Shown one piece after another: positions 50,182 through 62,399 of a DNA stretch of 64,000 nt; the stretch's first letter is position 1, and every line of letters begins with the position of its first letter. The DNA lies in the NCBI GenBank assembly GCA_041398605.1, contig JAWKUK010000022.1, positions 61,142-125,141 on the forward strand, given 5' to 3'. This stretch comes from JAWKUK01 sp041398605. Lineage in GTDB: Bacteria; Planctomycetota; UBA1135; GCA-002686595. Position numbers and translations under genes: made by a program. Below the pieces are notes generated by a model. It was given only the letters and a program-made list of their open reading frames with translations. It was not told the origin of the DNA and ran no database searches.

Positions 50182-51420
50182 ATGGCCATCTCCTCGATCC
50201 CCGAGGTCCTCGAGGACCTCCGCGCCGGCCGCATGATCCTCCTCGTCGACGACCCCGACCGGGAGAACGAGGGCGACCTCGCGATGCTCGCCGAGAAGGT
50301 GACCCCCGAGGCGATCAACTTCATGGCGAAGGAAGGGCGCGGCTTGATCTGCATGCCGATGTCCGGCGAAGACTGTGATCGCCTCGACCTGCCGATGCAG
50401 GCGCGCCACAACACGAGCCAGTTCGGCACGGCGTTCACGGTGTCGATCGAAGCCGCGACGGGCGTCACGACGGGGATCAGCGCCGCGGATCGCGCGCGCA
50501 CGATCCAGGTCGCGGCGAACCCCGAGAGCAGCGCGCGCGACCTCGCCCGGCCGGGCCACGTCTTCCCGCTGCGCGCGGTCGATGGCGGCGTGCTGCGCCG
50601 CAACGGCCAGACGGAGGGCATCGTCGACCTCGCGCGCCTCGCGGGGTCGCGCCCGGCGGGCGTCATCTGCGAGGTCATGAACGATGACGGCACGATGGCG
50701 CGCATGCCGGACCTCGAGGCGTTTGCCCAGAAGCACCAGCTGCGCATCGCGACGATCGCGGACCTGATCGCGTATCGCCGGCGCACGGAGCGCTTGATCG
50801 AGCCCGTCACCACGGACCTGCCGCTGATGACGGACCACGGGCCGTTCGCGATGCACCTCTTTCGCTCGAAGGTCGACGGCAAGGAGCACGTCGCGCTGAC
50901 GCTCGGCATGCCGGAGCCCGGCGCCGACGGCGAGCGCGCCGCAGTGAACGAGCCCGTCCACGTCCGCGTCCACTCCGAGTGCTTGACGGGCGATGTCTTC
51001 CACAGCCAGCGCTGCGATTGCGGCGGCCAGCTGCACAAGGCGCTCGAGATGATCCAGGCGGTCGGGCGCGGGGTGCTCGTGTACCTCCGTCAGGAGGGGC
51101 GCGGCATCGGGCTGGCGAACAAGCTCAAGGCCTATCACCTGCAGGACAAGGGCCTCGACACGGTCGAGGCGAACGAGGCGCTCGGCCTCCCCGTCGACCT
51201 GCGCGAATACGGGATCGGCGCGCAGATCCTGCACAGCCTCGGCGTGCGGCAGATGCGCCTCCTGACCAACAACCCGAAGAAGATCCACGGGCTCTCTGGG
51301 TACGGCCTCGAGCTGATCGACCAAGTGCCGCTCGAGGTCGCGCCGAACCCGAACAACGCCCGGTACCTCGCGACCAAGCGCGAGAAGCTCGGGCACAAGC
51401 TCTCCGGCGGCGCGGGCTGA
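50182..51420 (+). CDS. ribBA: bifunctional 3,4-dihydroxy-2-butanone-4-phosphate synthase / GTP cyclohydrolase II
   Basis: RibBA makes both precursors of the riboflavin pathway. The 412-residue protein has the RibB domain (about 1-200) with DDPDRENEGDL (23-33) and the HNTSQFGTAF-type substrate loop, and the RibA domain (about 205-400) with zinc ligands Cys266, Cys277 and Cys279 in SECLTGDVFHSQRCDCGG, the RQEGRGIGL motif and NNPKKI. Both domains look complete. The gene stands alone, divergent from the HEAT/cyclophilin gene and followed by 175 bp before the sigma factor gene. Other rib genes are not in the window. Confidence 0.97.
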   Translation: MAISSIPEVLEDLRAGRMILLVDDPDRENEGDLAMLAEKVTPEAINFMAKEGRGLICMPMSGEDCDRLDLPMQARHNTSQFGTAFTVSIEAATGVTTGISAADRARTIQVAANPESSARDLARPGHVFPLRAVDGGVLRRNGQTEGIVDLARLAGSRPAGVICEVMNDDGTMARMPDLEAFAQKHQLRIATIADLIAYRRRTERLIEPVTTDLPLMTDHGPFAMHLFRSKVDGKEHVALTLGMPEPGADGERAAVNEPVHVRVHSECLTGDVFHSQRCDCGGQLHKALEMIQAVGRGVLVYLRQEGRGIGLANKLKAYHLQDKGLDTVEANEALGLPVDLREYGIGAQILHSLGVRQMRLLTNNPKKIHGLSGYGLELIDQVPLEVAPNPNNARYLATKREKLGHKLSGGAG

Positions 51421-51595
51421 CGGGCCCTGCGGCCGAGGCGCAGGCAGGCCTCGGGCCGACCCGCTGCCCGGTCGGCGCCCAAAACTGCCCCGAAACGGGC
51501 CACGGGGCCGTACGCAAGGCCGATGTAAGGGCTGTGGGAAGGACCTGTCGAGTCGCGGGAAGAAAGGCCCCGCCTCGGACGTCCGATCCCGTGCG

Positions 51596-52213
51596 ATGGC
51601 ACCCGCCACGATGAAGCAAGCCCCCATGGAGGATCAGAGCCTCGTTGCCGCGACACTCGCGGGCGACCGCGCAGCCTTCCAGGCGCTCGTCGAGCGGTAC
51701 CAGGCGCGGCTCTTCGGGCTCGTGCGCCATTACCTGCGGAACCCGGTCGAGGTCGAGGACATCGTCCAGGAGACCTTCCTCAAGGCCTTCACGCGCCTGA
51801 GCTCGTTCCAGCAGAGCTCGGCCTTCTACACCTGGCTCTACCGGATCGCGGTCAACACGATCCTCGACCAGAAGAAGCGCAAGAGCCGCAGCCCGATCCA
51901 GCCGATGGCCGAGCCCGAGGAGCTCGGCGCGCCCTCTTCAGAGGCGATCGAGCGCATGACGGTCCGACCCGAGGCCCGGCTCGAGCGCCAGGAGATCGCC
52001 GACATCACCCACGGCGTGCTCGCAGAGCTGCCCGAGATCTTCCGGACGGTCCTCGTGATGCGCGAGTTCGAGGGGCTCGCCTACCAGGAGATCGCCGATG
52101 TGCTCGAGATCTCGATCGGCACCGTCGAATCCCGCCTCTTCCGGGCGCGCGCCCGCTTCAAGCAGAAGCTGTTGCAGCTACACCCCGAGTTTGCGCTCGA
52201 GGAAGGTTCTTGA
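51596..52213 (+). CDS. ECF-type RNA polymerase sigma factor
   Basis: The 205-residue protein has sigma70 region 2 (about 18-85, with NPVEVEDIVQETFLKAFTRL and FYTWLYRIAVNTILD) and region 4 (about 145-195, with LVMREFEGLAYQEIADVLEI and GTVESRLFRARARFKQKL), separated by a short linker, as in group-4 (ECF) sigma factors of the RpoE type. It overlaps the expected anti-sigma locus by adjacency: its TGA is 2 bp before the anti-sigma ATG. ATGs at 51611 and 51626 are alternative starts. It probably directs RNA polymerase to envelope-stress promoters, and possibly its own, but no such promoter was recognised upstream. Confidence 0.92.
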   Translation: MAPATMKQAPMEDQSLVAATLAGDRAAFQALVERYQARLFGLVRHYLRNPVEVEDIVQETFLKAFTRLSSFQQSSAFYTWLYRIAVNTILDQKKRKSRSPIQPMAEPEELGAPSSEAIERMTVRPEARLERQEIADITHGVLAELPEIFRTVLVMREFEGLAYQEIADVLEISIGTVESRLFRARARFKQKLLQLHPEFALEEGS

Positions 52214-52215
52214 CC

Positions 52216-52839
52216 ATGGATTGTGATCGCTCGAAGGCGCTTGTGTCTGTCTACCTGGACGGTGAGTTGAGCGAGGAGCTCGCGGCGCCGCTGCGCCGGC
52301 ACTTGCTCGATTGCGCCGCTTGCCGCGCGTTCCGTGACGAGGCGCAGGCCATGTCGGGTTGGTTCGTGCCTGGGCCCGAGGTCGGCGCGCCGGCCGGGTT
52401 CGCGGCGCGGGTGGCGCGGCGCGCGTTTGTGGGCGAGGGCACGGCGAGCGGGCCTCGGTTCGCGCTGCCGTCCGTCGTGCCCGATGACCTGCGCGACCTC
52501 GATGACGTGTTCGTCCCGGCCGCGGGACCGCGGGTCCTGGCGCGCGCAGGCGGTGCGGAGCGTGGGGCGCGGGAGGGGGGCTCTTTGTCCTTCGCGCGCA
52601 CGCTGACGGCCATGGCGGCGGCGGGGCTCTTCGGCCTGACGCTCTTGCTCGCGAACGGCGATCGGCAGCACTTCGACGGCTCGGAGCTGCACGCGGACGG
52701 GCGCCTCGAGGACACGTTGCGGAGCCTCGAGGTGTTGAACGAGAAGGAGCTGGCCGAGGCGGCTGCTAAGGCGGCTTCGGAGGCCGAGCCGACCGCTGGC
52801 GAGGCCCTGGTCACTCCGGCGCCCGACGCGAACCGATGA
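52216..52839 (+). CDS. zinc-binding anti-sigma factor (zf-HC2), membrane-anchored
   Basis: The 207-residue protein begins with the zinc-binding anti-sigma motif H29-x3-C33-x2-C36 (RRHLLDCAACRAF) plus Cys3, the usual ZAS fold that holds an ECF sigma factor. A membrane span lies at about 128-147 (LTAMAAAGLFGLTLLLANG), leaving a 60-residue periplasmic tail. GGAAGG (52201-52206) precedes the ATG by 9 nt and fixes the start; a TTG at 52210 is less likely. It follows the sigma gene by 2 bp, so it should hold that factor at the membrane until a signal releases it. Confidence 0.9.
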   Translation: MDCDRSKALVSVYLDGELSEELAAPLRRHLLDCAACRAFRDEAQAMSGWFVPGPEVGAPAGFAARVARRAFVGEGTASGPRFALPSVVPDDLRDLDDVFVPAAGPRVLARAGGAERGAREGGSLSFARTLTAMAAAGLFGLTLLLANGDRQHFDGSELHADGRLEDTLRSLEVLNEKELAEAAAKAASEAEPTAGEALVTPAPDANR

Positions 52840-52852
52840 TCGCCCCAGCCCG

Positions 52853-53233
52853 ATGAACGACGCTCGCTTTTGGATCGCGCTCTCGGCGGTGGTGTTCTTC
52901 CTCGCGGGGACGGCCACCGGGGTCCTCTATGCCAGGCAGCGGGACCCTGAACCGGCTGGCGGGTGGGCCGCGTATGCCGCCCGGTTGGGCGCGGAGTTTG
53001 ACCTCTCGCCTGAGCGCCGCGCGCACCTGCGCATGCTGCTGGACGGGTACGCCTCGGAGCTCGCCTACAAGCGCCGCGCGTACGAGGCGCGCATCCAGTC
53101 ACAGCTCGAACCCGAGCTCCGGGAGCTCGCGACGCGCTTCGACGGGTATATTCGCGACTACGTGCTGCCCCCGGACGAGCGGGCGCGGTTCGATCAGCGT
53201 TCCTTGCCGCTCGACGTCGTCGCCGCCCATTAG
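52853..53233 (+). CDS. small membrane-anchored protein, Spy/CpxP-like periplasmic domain
   Basis: The 126-residue protein has one N-terminal membrane span (about 6-24) and a helical periplasmic part with LSPERRAHLRMLLDGYASEL and ELRELATRFDGYIRDYVLPP. The LSPERR motif with following Arg/Leu-rich helices resembles the LTxxQ-type Spy/CpxP and heavy-metal-sensor families, though similarity is weak. It is 13 bp after the anti-sigma gene, so it is probably part of the same sigma module, perhaps sensing envelope stress. A distant relation cannot be confirmed by eye. Confidence 0.6.
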   Translation: MNDARFWIALSAVVFFLAGTATGVLYARQRDPEPAGGWAAYAARLGAEFDLSPERRAHLRMLLDGYASELAYKRRAYEARIQSQLEPELRELATRFDGYIRDYVLPPDERARFDQRSLPLDVVAAH

Positions 53234-53306
53234 TGGCGCTCCCACACGGCCCCACCGACGCCCCTGTTCTCCGTAGCCGACCCGCCGAGACCCGTTTCGA
53301 CCACCT

Positions 53307-55037
53307 ATGGCCCGCTCCTGCGCCCTCCGAATCGGCCCGCGCCGCTTCGAAATCGTCGTCCTCGACGGCTCACCCAAGAAGCACAAGATCACCGCCTACT
53401 ATGCCGGTGACTTCGAGCTCGACCCCGAGGTCGACGAGATCCAAGCGAAGGCCGCCGCCATACGGGACGCGGCGCGCAAGCACCGCATCCCCAAGGAGAA
53501 CATCTCACTGGTGATGAGCTCCGAGAGCGCGGCGTTCCGGCGCCTCAACGTGCCCTTCACGGACCGCGCGAAGATCGAGCAGGTGCTGAAGTTCGAGGTC
53601 GAGAGCGACCTGCCGCAGTTCAACATCGACGACGTGGTGATGGACTACTGCGTGCTCCAGGAGCGCGACGGGAGCGCCGAGCTGCTCGCGACCGCGGTCC
53701 CAAAGGTGGACGTGGCGAAGGTCATCACGATCTGCGAGAAGGCGGGGATCGAGCCGCTCGAGGTCGAGCTCGAGACCACGGCGATCGTCAACGCGGCGAT
53801 GTCGGCGGACCTGTGCCACATCGGCGACGCGCAGGTCCTCGTCCACATCGGCGAGCACGCGACGTCGGTCGTCGTGATCGACGGCGGCGAGCCGCGCGAG
53901 ATGCGCGTGATCCACATCGGCGCGCTGAGCCACGAGGTCGTGTCGGCTGACGGCGACGACGCGCCGGAGTCCGCCTCCGACGCGACGGACGCCTCTGACC
54001 CGATCGAGCAGGCCCGCCGCGTCGACCAAGCGATCAAGCGCATCCGGCGCGAGCTCGGCCGCACGATCAGCGGTGCGCGCACGATCAACACGATCGAGGC
54101 GGTGTACGTGTGCGGCATGGAGCTGCCAGGGCTCGTCGGCAGCACGATCCTCGATGTGCCCGTGTACGTGCTCGACTGCTTCGAAGCGGACTCGGGCCAG
54201 CCTGCGGATGGCTACGGACAGCTTGTAGCGGCCTACGGCGGCGCGTTCCGGCAGCTCGGCGGTGGCACGCTCAAGCCGTCGCTGCGCCGCGAAGAGCTGC
54301 GCTTCACGGGCACGTGGGAGCGGCTCGAGTTCCCTGTGGCCCTCGTGGCGCTGCTCGCTGCGACCTTCTTGGGCCTCGTGTGCATCATGCAGTCGCGCGA
54401 GATCGCCTCGGCGACCTACGACGGCGCGCTGTATTGGCTGCAGAGCTCGAACAACTACGCCGTCGGGAACACCAAGGAGGGCACCGGCGGTCGCCTGAAG
54501 CCCCCGATCAAAGCCCTGCGCGATCGCGCCAAGGTCTACGACGTCGACCTCATGGCGCGCGAGCCGCTGCCCGAGGGCGCCGCCGACCCGATCGACGAGC
54601 TGGTCGACTTCGACAAGGCGCTCCGCAACGAGCTGCTCGCTGTGCAGCGCGAGGTCGGTGAGATCCAGGACGTCGCGCCGCCGCAATCGGCGTTCGTCGC
54701 GATGGCGATCGTCCTCGACGTGCTCGAGGACAACGACGCCGCCTGGCGGGTCGCGATCCGCGGCGTTCGCTCGGAGACGCAGCTCCCGCGCGCGGGCAAG
54801 GATGAGTTCGTGCAAGTCAGCTTGGACCTCACGTTCTTCGCCCCGGACCCGGTCCAAGCCAACGAGCACTTCGCGGCCTTCAAGCGCAGCCTCGAGGCCA
54901 AGCCCTGGTGCCTCGGCACCGAGGAGCGCACCGTCGATTCGATCGAGGAGAAGGGCGAGGGCGGGGGCTTCGGCACGCAGATCAACGGCTTCCCGGTGTC
55001 CGTCGACGTCAACAAGTACTTCCAGGCACGTAGCTGA
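53307..55037 (+). CDS. PilM-PilN-like fusion protein (type IV pilus / type II secretion platform type)
   Basis: The 576-residue protein has an N-terminal actin-like PilM/GspL domain (about 1-325), including LPQFNIDDVVMDYCVLQERD and AGIEPLEVELETTAIVNAAM, then a membrane span (about 345-367, FPVALVALLAATFLGLVCIM), a coiled coil (about 375-450) and a ferredoxin-like periplasmic domain (about 465-570) as in PilN or GspL. So it joins in one chain what pilus loci usually encode as pilM and pilN. The phosphate-binding motifs are degenerate: ALRIGPRRFEIV replaces the usual GIDIGSS motif, and LVHIGEHATSVVV carries His instead of Asp. No pilO, pilP, pilQ or pilin gene follows. Confidence 0.82.
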   Translation: MARSCALRIGPRRFEIVVLDGSPKKHKITAYYAGDFELDPEVDEIQAKAAAIRDAARKHRIPKENISLVMSSESAAFRRLNVPFTDRAKIEQVLKFEVESDLPQFNIDDVVMDYCVLQERDGSAELLATAVPKVDVAKVITICEKAGIEPLEVELETTAIVNAAMSADLCHIGDAQVLVHIGEHATSVVVIDGGEPREMRVIHIGALSHEVVSADGDDAPESASDATDASDPIEQARRVDQAIKRIRRELGRTISGARTINTIEAVYVCGMELPGLVGSTILDVPVYVLDCFEADSGQPADGYGQLVAAYGGAFRQLGGGTLKPSLRREELRFTGTWERLEFPVALVALLAATFLGLVCIMQSREIASATYDGALYWLQSSNNYAVGNTKEGTGGRLKPPIKALRDRAKVYDVDLMAREPLPEGAADPIDELVDFDKALRNELLAVQREVGEIQDVAPPQSAFVAMAIVLDVLEDNDAAWRVAIRGVRSETQLPRAGKDEFVQVSLDLTFFAPDPVQANEHFAAFKRSLEAKPWCLGTEERTVDSIEEKGEGGGFGTQINGFPVSVDVNKYFQARS

Positions 55038-55057
55038 ACGCCCGAGGGCATCCCACC

Positions 55058-55600
55058 ATGGTCCGAATCCTGATCGTTCTCCTCGTGCTCGGCTGCGGCT
55101 TCTTGGGCTGGACGGCCTACAACCAGCAGCAGCGGCTCACCTACCTCCGCGGCGCGCTCGCCGCCGATGGCCTCGTGCCGAAGACCGTCGCGAGCATCCA
55201 GCAGAGCGCAGAGCTCTACTCGACCTACAAGGACCGCGGCGCGAGCGACAAGCTGCAAGGCGAGGACCCGCGCGTCTACATCAGCGCCCGCGCAGGTCAC
55301 CCGCGCGTGATGATCGGCCGGGTGGACATCACGCCCGGGCGCGAGGCCGACGTCACCCGCGGCGTCGTCGATCGGCCGTACCGCATCGAGCCGAACGATC
55401 GCAAGGCGAGCTTCAACCGCGCGAACATCGCCAACTTCCTCTACAAGCTGGAAGAGGACAGCCAGCGCGTGAAGGTCACCTACATCGACATGAAGCCGGC
55501 GACCAAGACGCCCGAAGGCGAGCGCCCGGTCGACCTCTGGCAGCTCACCGCCGGCATCTCGACGCGCGAGAAGAAGGCCACAGGGCCTGGCGTGAGGTGA
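55058..55600 (+). CDS. small bitopic membrane protein next to the PilMN-like gene
   Basis: The 180-residue protein has a hydrophobic N-terminus (about 3-20) and a hydrophilic periplasmic part containing VDRPYRIEPNDRKASFNRAN and KVTYIDMKPATKTPEGERPV. It lies 20 bp after the PilM-PilN-like gene on the same strand and so is likely its partner, in the place where pilO or gspM would be. I find no clear PilO or GspM motif, so it is left unassigned. It ends 93 bp before the convergent carB stop. Confidence 0.7.
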   Translation: MVRILIVLLVLGCGFLGWTAYNQQQRLTYLRGALAADGLVPKTVASIQQSAELYSTYKDRGASDKLQGEDPRVYISARAGHPRVMIGRVDITPGREADVTRGVVDRPYRIEPNDRKASFNRANIANFLYKLEEDSQRVKVTYIDMKPATKTPEGERPVDLWQLTAGISTREKKATGPGVR

Positions 55601-55601
55601 C

Positions 55602-55627
55602 CTCGCCGAGCGGTCCTGCTCGGCGAG
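55602..55627 (+). terminator. hairpin after the PilMN-like operon
   Basis: A perfect 10-bp stem (CTCGCCGAGC/GCTCGGCGAG, 55602-55611 and 55618-55627) with loop GGTCCT starts one base after the stop codon. No U-tract follows. Confidence 0.5.
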
Positions 55628-55649
55628 CCCGTTCGCTGGATCCCATCGG

Positions 55650-55693
55650 GCGCCCCGCCCGGGTCAGGCTTGTGCCTGGCCCGCGCGGGGCGC
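55650..55693 (-). terminator. hairpin directly after the carB stop
   Basis: A long stem made of GCGCCCCGC/GCGGGGCGC (55650-55658 and 55685-55693) and inner CGGGTCAGGC/GCCTGGCCCG (55660-55669 and 55674-55683) closes on TTGT. It begins at the base after the carB stop. There is no U-tract, so termination may rely on the hairpin alone or on Rho. Confidence 0.5.
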
Positions 55694-58921
<3,228 letters not shown>

Positions 58922-59167
58922 GCGCGGCGGCTTTCGCGGCAAGAGAGCGTGGAGGGAGGGGATCGCTCGACCGCGCCTCGCGCTCCGAGTCGCGCGCTGC
59001 GCGCGGCACTCGAGAGTTGGCGAGATTCGGCCAAACTACCCAAGGATGGCAGAACTCCGCGGAGAAATCCACCCCGCTGGTTCGCGGCTCCGGCGGCCGA
59101 TCCAGATCCTGAACAGCGTCCACGCGCCGCATGCGCTCGTCGGGCCTCTGGCCCCCGATCGCGCGGG

Positions 59168-60434
59168 CTATTCGTGCCTCAATGCCTCGACCGGGTCCAT
59201 CCGCGCCGCGCGCCAGGCTGGATAGAGCCCGAAAGTGACCCCGACGACGGCGGAGATCCCGAAGGAGACGAGCACGTGGGCGGGCCGCACGATCGTGAGG
59301 TTCCCCGACAACCGTGACGACCTGCGGGATGACGAGCCCGAGCCCGACACCGAGGAGCCCGCCGCCGATGCTAAGGACGATCGCTTCGACGAGGAATTGG
59401 CGGACGATGTGCCGCCGCTGCGCGCCGAGGGCGCGGCGCACGCCGATCTCGCGCGTGCGCTCGGTGACGGTCGCCAGCATGACGTTCATGATGCCGATGC
59501 CGCCGACGAGCAGCGAGATCACCGCGATGGACCCCAGCACCATGTTGAAGATCTTCGCGGTCTGCTCCTTCTGGCGGAGCAGCTCGAGCGGGACGATCAT
59601 CTTCACGTCGTCCTTCGGCCGGCGGCCGAGGTCGAGCGTGCGCGCCAGCAAGAGCGATGCGGGCAGCACCTCGTCGGTCGAGCCAAGCTGCACCTTGATC
59701 TCGTTGAGCTCGACGCGGGTGCGCTCTTCGCTCCCCGTGCTCTGGCGGCGCACTTCATCGCCGAAGCGCGAGCGCGACGTCGACATCGGGACGAAGACAC
59801 ACTCGTCGATCGGGACACCGCCCGGGCTCGCGGCGCGCCCGACGCGCTCCAGCACGCCGACCACAGAGAAGCGCGTCGCGCCGCACTGCACCGTCGCGCC
59901 GGCGGGGTCGGCGAGCGGGAAGAGCACGTCCGCAGCGGCCGCGCCGAGCACCATCACATTGTCGAGGCGGTCGCTGTCGACCTCGTTCAACCAGCGCCCG
60001 TACTCCACCGCGAGGCTCATCACCTCGAGGTAGCGCGGGGTCGTCCCGACGACGACGCTGCTCGTCCATTGCGGGCCCACGCGCAGGTTCTGCTGCGTCT
60101 CCCGGACCGGCACGACGTACGAGGCGCGGGGGAACATCGCCTGGACGCGCTCGAGGTCCAGGTACGTCAGGCCGTAAGCGAGCGCCTTGCGTCGGTTGCC
60201 TTGGCTGGACGACTCTGTCAGCACAGGCTTTTGGCTCCGCACCATGACGTTGGTCGGGCCCATCGTCTCGATCTGCTGGAGCGCCTCGTAGCTCGCGCCC
60301 TCGCCGACGGCGAGCATCGAAATGACCGCTGAGACGCCAAAGAGGAGCCCGAGCGCCGTAAGGAACGAGCGCAGCTTGTGCAGCAAGAGGCTCTTGACCC
60401 CGAGCCGGACTGTGGGGAACCGCTGCCTGGCCAT
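59168..60434 (-). CDS. MacB/FtsX-type ABC transporter permease (one-base frameshift)
   Basis: The protein starts with the MacB/FtsX-type first span (LLLHKLRSFLTALGLLFGVS), has a periplasmic core domain with VVPVRETQQNLRVGPQWTSS, and then the FtsX membrane domain (MVLGSIAVISLLVGGIGIMN, TREIGVRRALGAQRRHIVRQ, GGGLLGVGLGLVIPQVVTVV). The frame then breaks; removing one base in the four-C run at 59303-59306 restores the conserved end (NLTIVRPAHVLVSFGISAVV ... GLYPAWRAARMDPVEALRHE). The interval is one base more than a whole number of codons, as expected. No ATPase domain or ATPase gene is adjacent. It follows the adaptor gene by 26 bp, forming a MacA/MacB-like export pair. Confidence 0.85.
59303..59306 (-). 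other. frameshift site in permease gene
   Basis: In this run of four C (plus strand) an extra base relative to the conserved protein switches the frame in the last membrane region. The downstream frame matches the usual MacB C-terminus. Confidence 0.7.
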
Positions 60435-60460
60435 GGTGGTGCGCGCGCGAAGCTCTGGGT

Positions 60461-62353
60461 TCACTCGGACGCGAGTGAGCTCGTGCCCGAGCTCGGCGCG
60501 ACAGGGGCAGCGTCGTCGCCCGGGCCCGCCGGAGCCGGCGCGGTGGACTCCTCGGTGACCGCTGACGTCCCAGAGGTCTCCGGCACGCTCGGCGCTTCGG
60601 GTTCGCTGGGCCTCGCACCCCGCACCTCCGAGAAGGTCGGCGCCCTTGCGCCTTCCGGCGGCACGAGGTGGACCCGCTCGCCCTCGCGGAGCCCGCTGAG
60701 GATCTCCACGTGGGTGAGGTTGCTTCGACCGACCTCGACTTCGACCGCTGTGGGCCCATTGGGCGTCGACTTCCAGACGTAGCGACGCTCGCCGGCGCGC
60801 TCGAGCGCGGTCAGCGGGATGGCCAAGACGTCCGCCAGGGTCGCGATCTGGATCTCGACCGTCGAGTTCATCCCCGGGCGCAGCGCGCCGACGGCGTTCT
60901 CGCCCGTGACCTCGACGCGCACGCCGTAGACCTTCACGTCGCGACGCCATGAGCCCTGCACGTCGGGCAACGTCGACACTGACGCGACCTGCGCTTGGAA
61001 CTCCCGCCCAGGGAATGCGTCGACGATGATGCGCGCGGTCTGGCCCGCGGCGACCTGGTCGATCTGCGCCTCGGGGACCAAGAGCTTCGCGACCATCTTG
61101 GAGACGTCGGGGAGCACGACGACCTCTTGCCGTTCGCGGATCTCCATGCCTTCGTAGACCGGCTCGTCCCAGTCGTAGCGGCCGTAGACGACGAGGCCTG
61201 GCCCGGGCGCGCGGAGCACGCCTTTGGCGAGCTGTTCTTCGAGGCGCGCGAAGTTCTGGCGCGCGATCACGAGCTCCGACTCGGCCCGCGCGAGCTCCGA
61301 CGACTCGCGCACCCGCCGCGCCTCCGCGGCGGCTCGCTGGCTCTCCAGGGCGAGCTCGGCGTCCGCGACCCCTTGGCGCGCCGTGATGCGCGATTCCGGC
61401 AAGGTGTACGTGATCAGCAGCTCCAAATTGCTCCACGCGAGGCTCATGTCCGCGAGCCGGCGCTGGAAGTCGATGCGGTCTCGATTCAGCTCGCTGCGCG
61501 TCATGAAGCCCTCGGCTGCGAGCTGCTCGCTGTAGCGCAGCGTCTCGGTCGCGAGCTCGAGGTCCGAGCGCGCGAGGTTGATCTGCCGCAGCAGCTGCAG
61601 GATTTGGTTGCCCATCTCGCCCATCTGCAGCGCGAGGTTCGCTTCGCCGTCGAAGAGCGCGATGATCCGGGCCTCGAGGTCCTCCGAGACAGGCTGCTGG
61701 GCGCGCTCGGAGCGTCGGTCCGCGCCCGCCGCGGCCGCGTTTGCGGCTGCGTCCGAGATGACGATGGACGGCGCTTCGGGCGCTGCTTCGCTCGGCGCGA
61801 GCAGGGCGCGCAGCTCCTCGAGCACCTGCCCGTTCGTGCCCTCCGTCGAATCGCGGGTGGAGGCCCCCTCGGAGCGCGGCTGCCCCAGGAGCTTCCGCGC
61901 GCGCAGGATCGCGACCTCAAGCTCGCTCTCGCGCGAGCTCTCGGCGGCGCGCAGCTCTTTCTCCATGATCTCGACGATCTTGCGCGCTTGCTGGACGCCG
62001 GCCTCGGCCTTCGCGAGCGAGATCTCTTCGAGCGCGCGCTTCTCCGCGATCGCGCTCATGTCGAGCTCGGCCAGGACATCGCCTTTCTTGACGACGGAGC
62101 CTTCCGGGACGAGGTGGATGAGCGTCGCCCGCCCCTCGACCTCCGACAAGATGCGCGTGTTCTGCGCCGCTTCGAGCTCGCCGCGCTCCCGCACGGTAAT
62201 GACCAGCGGGCCGCGCTCGACCGTGTGGATCAACGTCGGATCCAGCGTCGCGTTCGGGTCGTCCGCGCAGCCGCCCGCGAGCGCGGTGAGCCCAACGAAC
62301 GCGACGAAGGGCGCAAACCGGAACGTGTACTTGGGCCGCAGCAGCGAGGTCAT
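60461..62353 (-). CDS. HlyD/MacA-type periplasmic adaptor lipoprotein
   Basis: The 630-residue protein has lipobox ALAGGC (Cys29), a biotinyl/lipoyl-like half (about 45-95, with LIHLVPEGSVVKKGDVLAEL), a very long alpha-hairpin (about 100-370), a second lipoyl part (LRAPGPGLVVYGRYDW), then beta-barrel and membrane-proximal domains (VPEAQIDQVAAGQTARIIVD, LRPGMNSTVEIQIATLADVL). This is the adaptor of a MacAB-type exporter. The hairpin holds an Ala-rich insert near 180-230, and the C-terminal 75 residues are a Pro/Ser/Thr/Glu-rich tail, both unusual. It is 26 bp before the permease gene on the same strand. Substrate unknown. Confidence 0.9.
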   Translation of the reverse strand: MTSLLRPKYTFRFAPFVAFVGLTALAGGCADDPNATLDPTLIHTVERGPLVITVRERGELEAAQNTRILSEVEGRATLIHLVPEGSVVKKGDVLAELDMSAIAEKRALEEISLAKAEAGVQQARKIVEIMEKELRAAESSRESELEVAILRARKLLGQPRSEGASTRDSTEGTNGQVLEELRALLAPSEAAPEAPSIVISDAAANAAAAGADRRSERAQQPVSEDLEARIIALFDGEANLALQMGEMGNQILQLLRQINLARSDLELATETLRYSEQLAAEGFMTRSELNRDRIDFQRRLADMSLAWSNLELLITYTLPESRITARQGVADAELALESQRAAAEARRVRESSELARAESELVIARQNFARLEEQLAKGVLRAPGPGLVVYGRYDWDEPVYEGMEIRERQEVVVLPDVSKMVAKLLVPEAQIDQVAAGQTARIIVDAFPGREFQAQVASVSTLPDVQGSWRRDVKVYGVRVEVTGENAVGALRPGMNSTVEIQIATLADVLAIPLTALERAGERRYVWKSTPNGPTAVEVEVGRSNLTHVEILSGLREGERVHLVPPEGARAPTFSEVRGARPSEPEAPSVPETSGTSAVTEESTAPAPAGPGDDAAPVAPSSGTSSLASE

Positions 62354-62399
62354 CGCCCGCGAGTATAGGCCCCAGGGTCATACCCGCGTGTTGCGCGAG

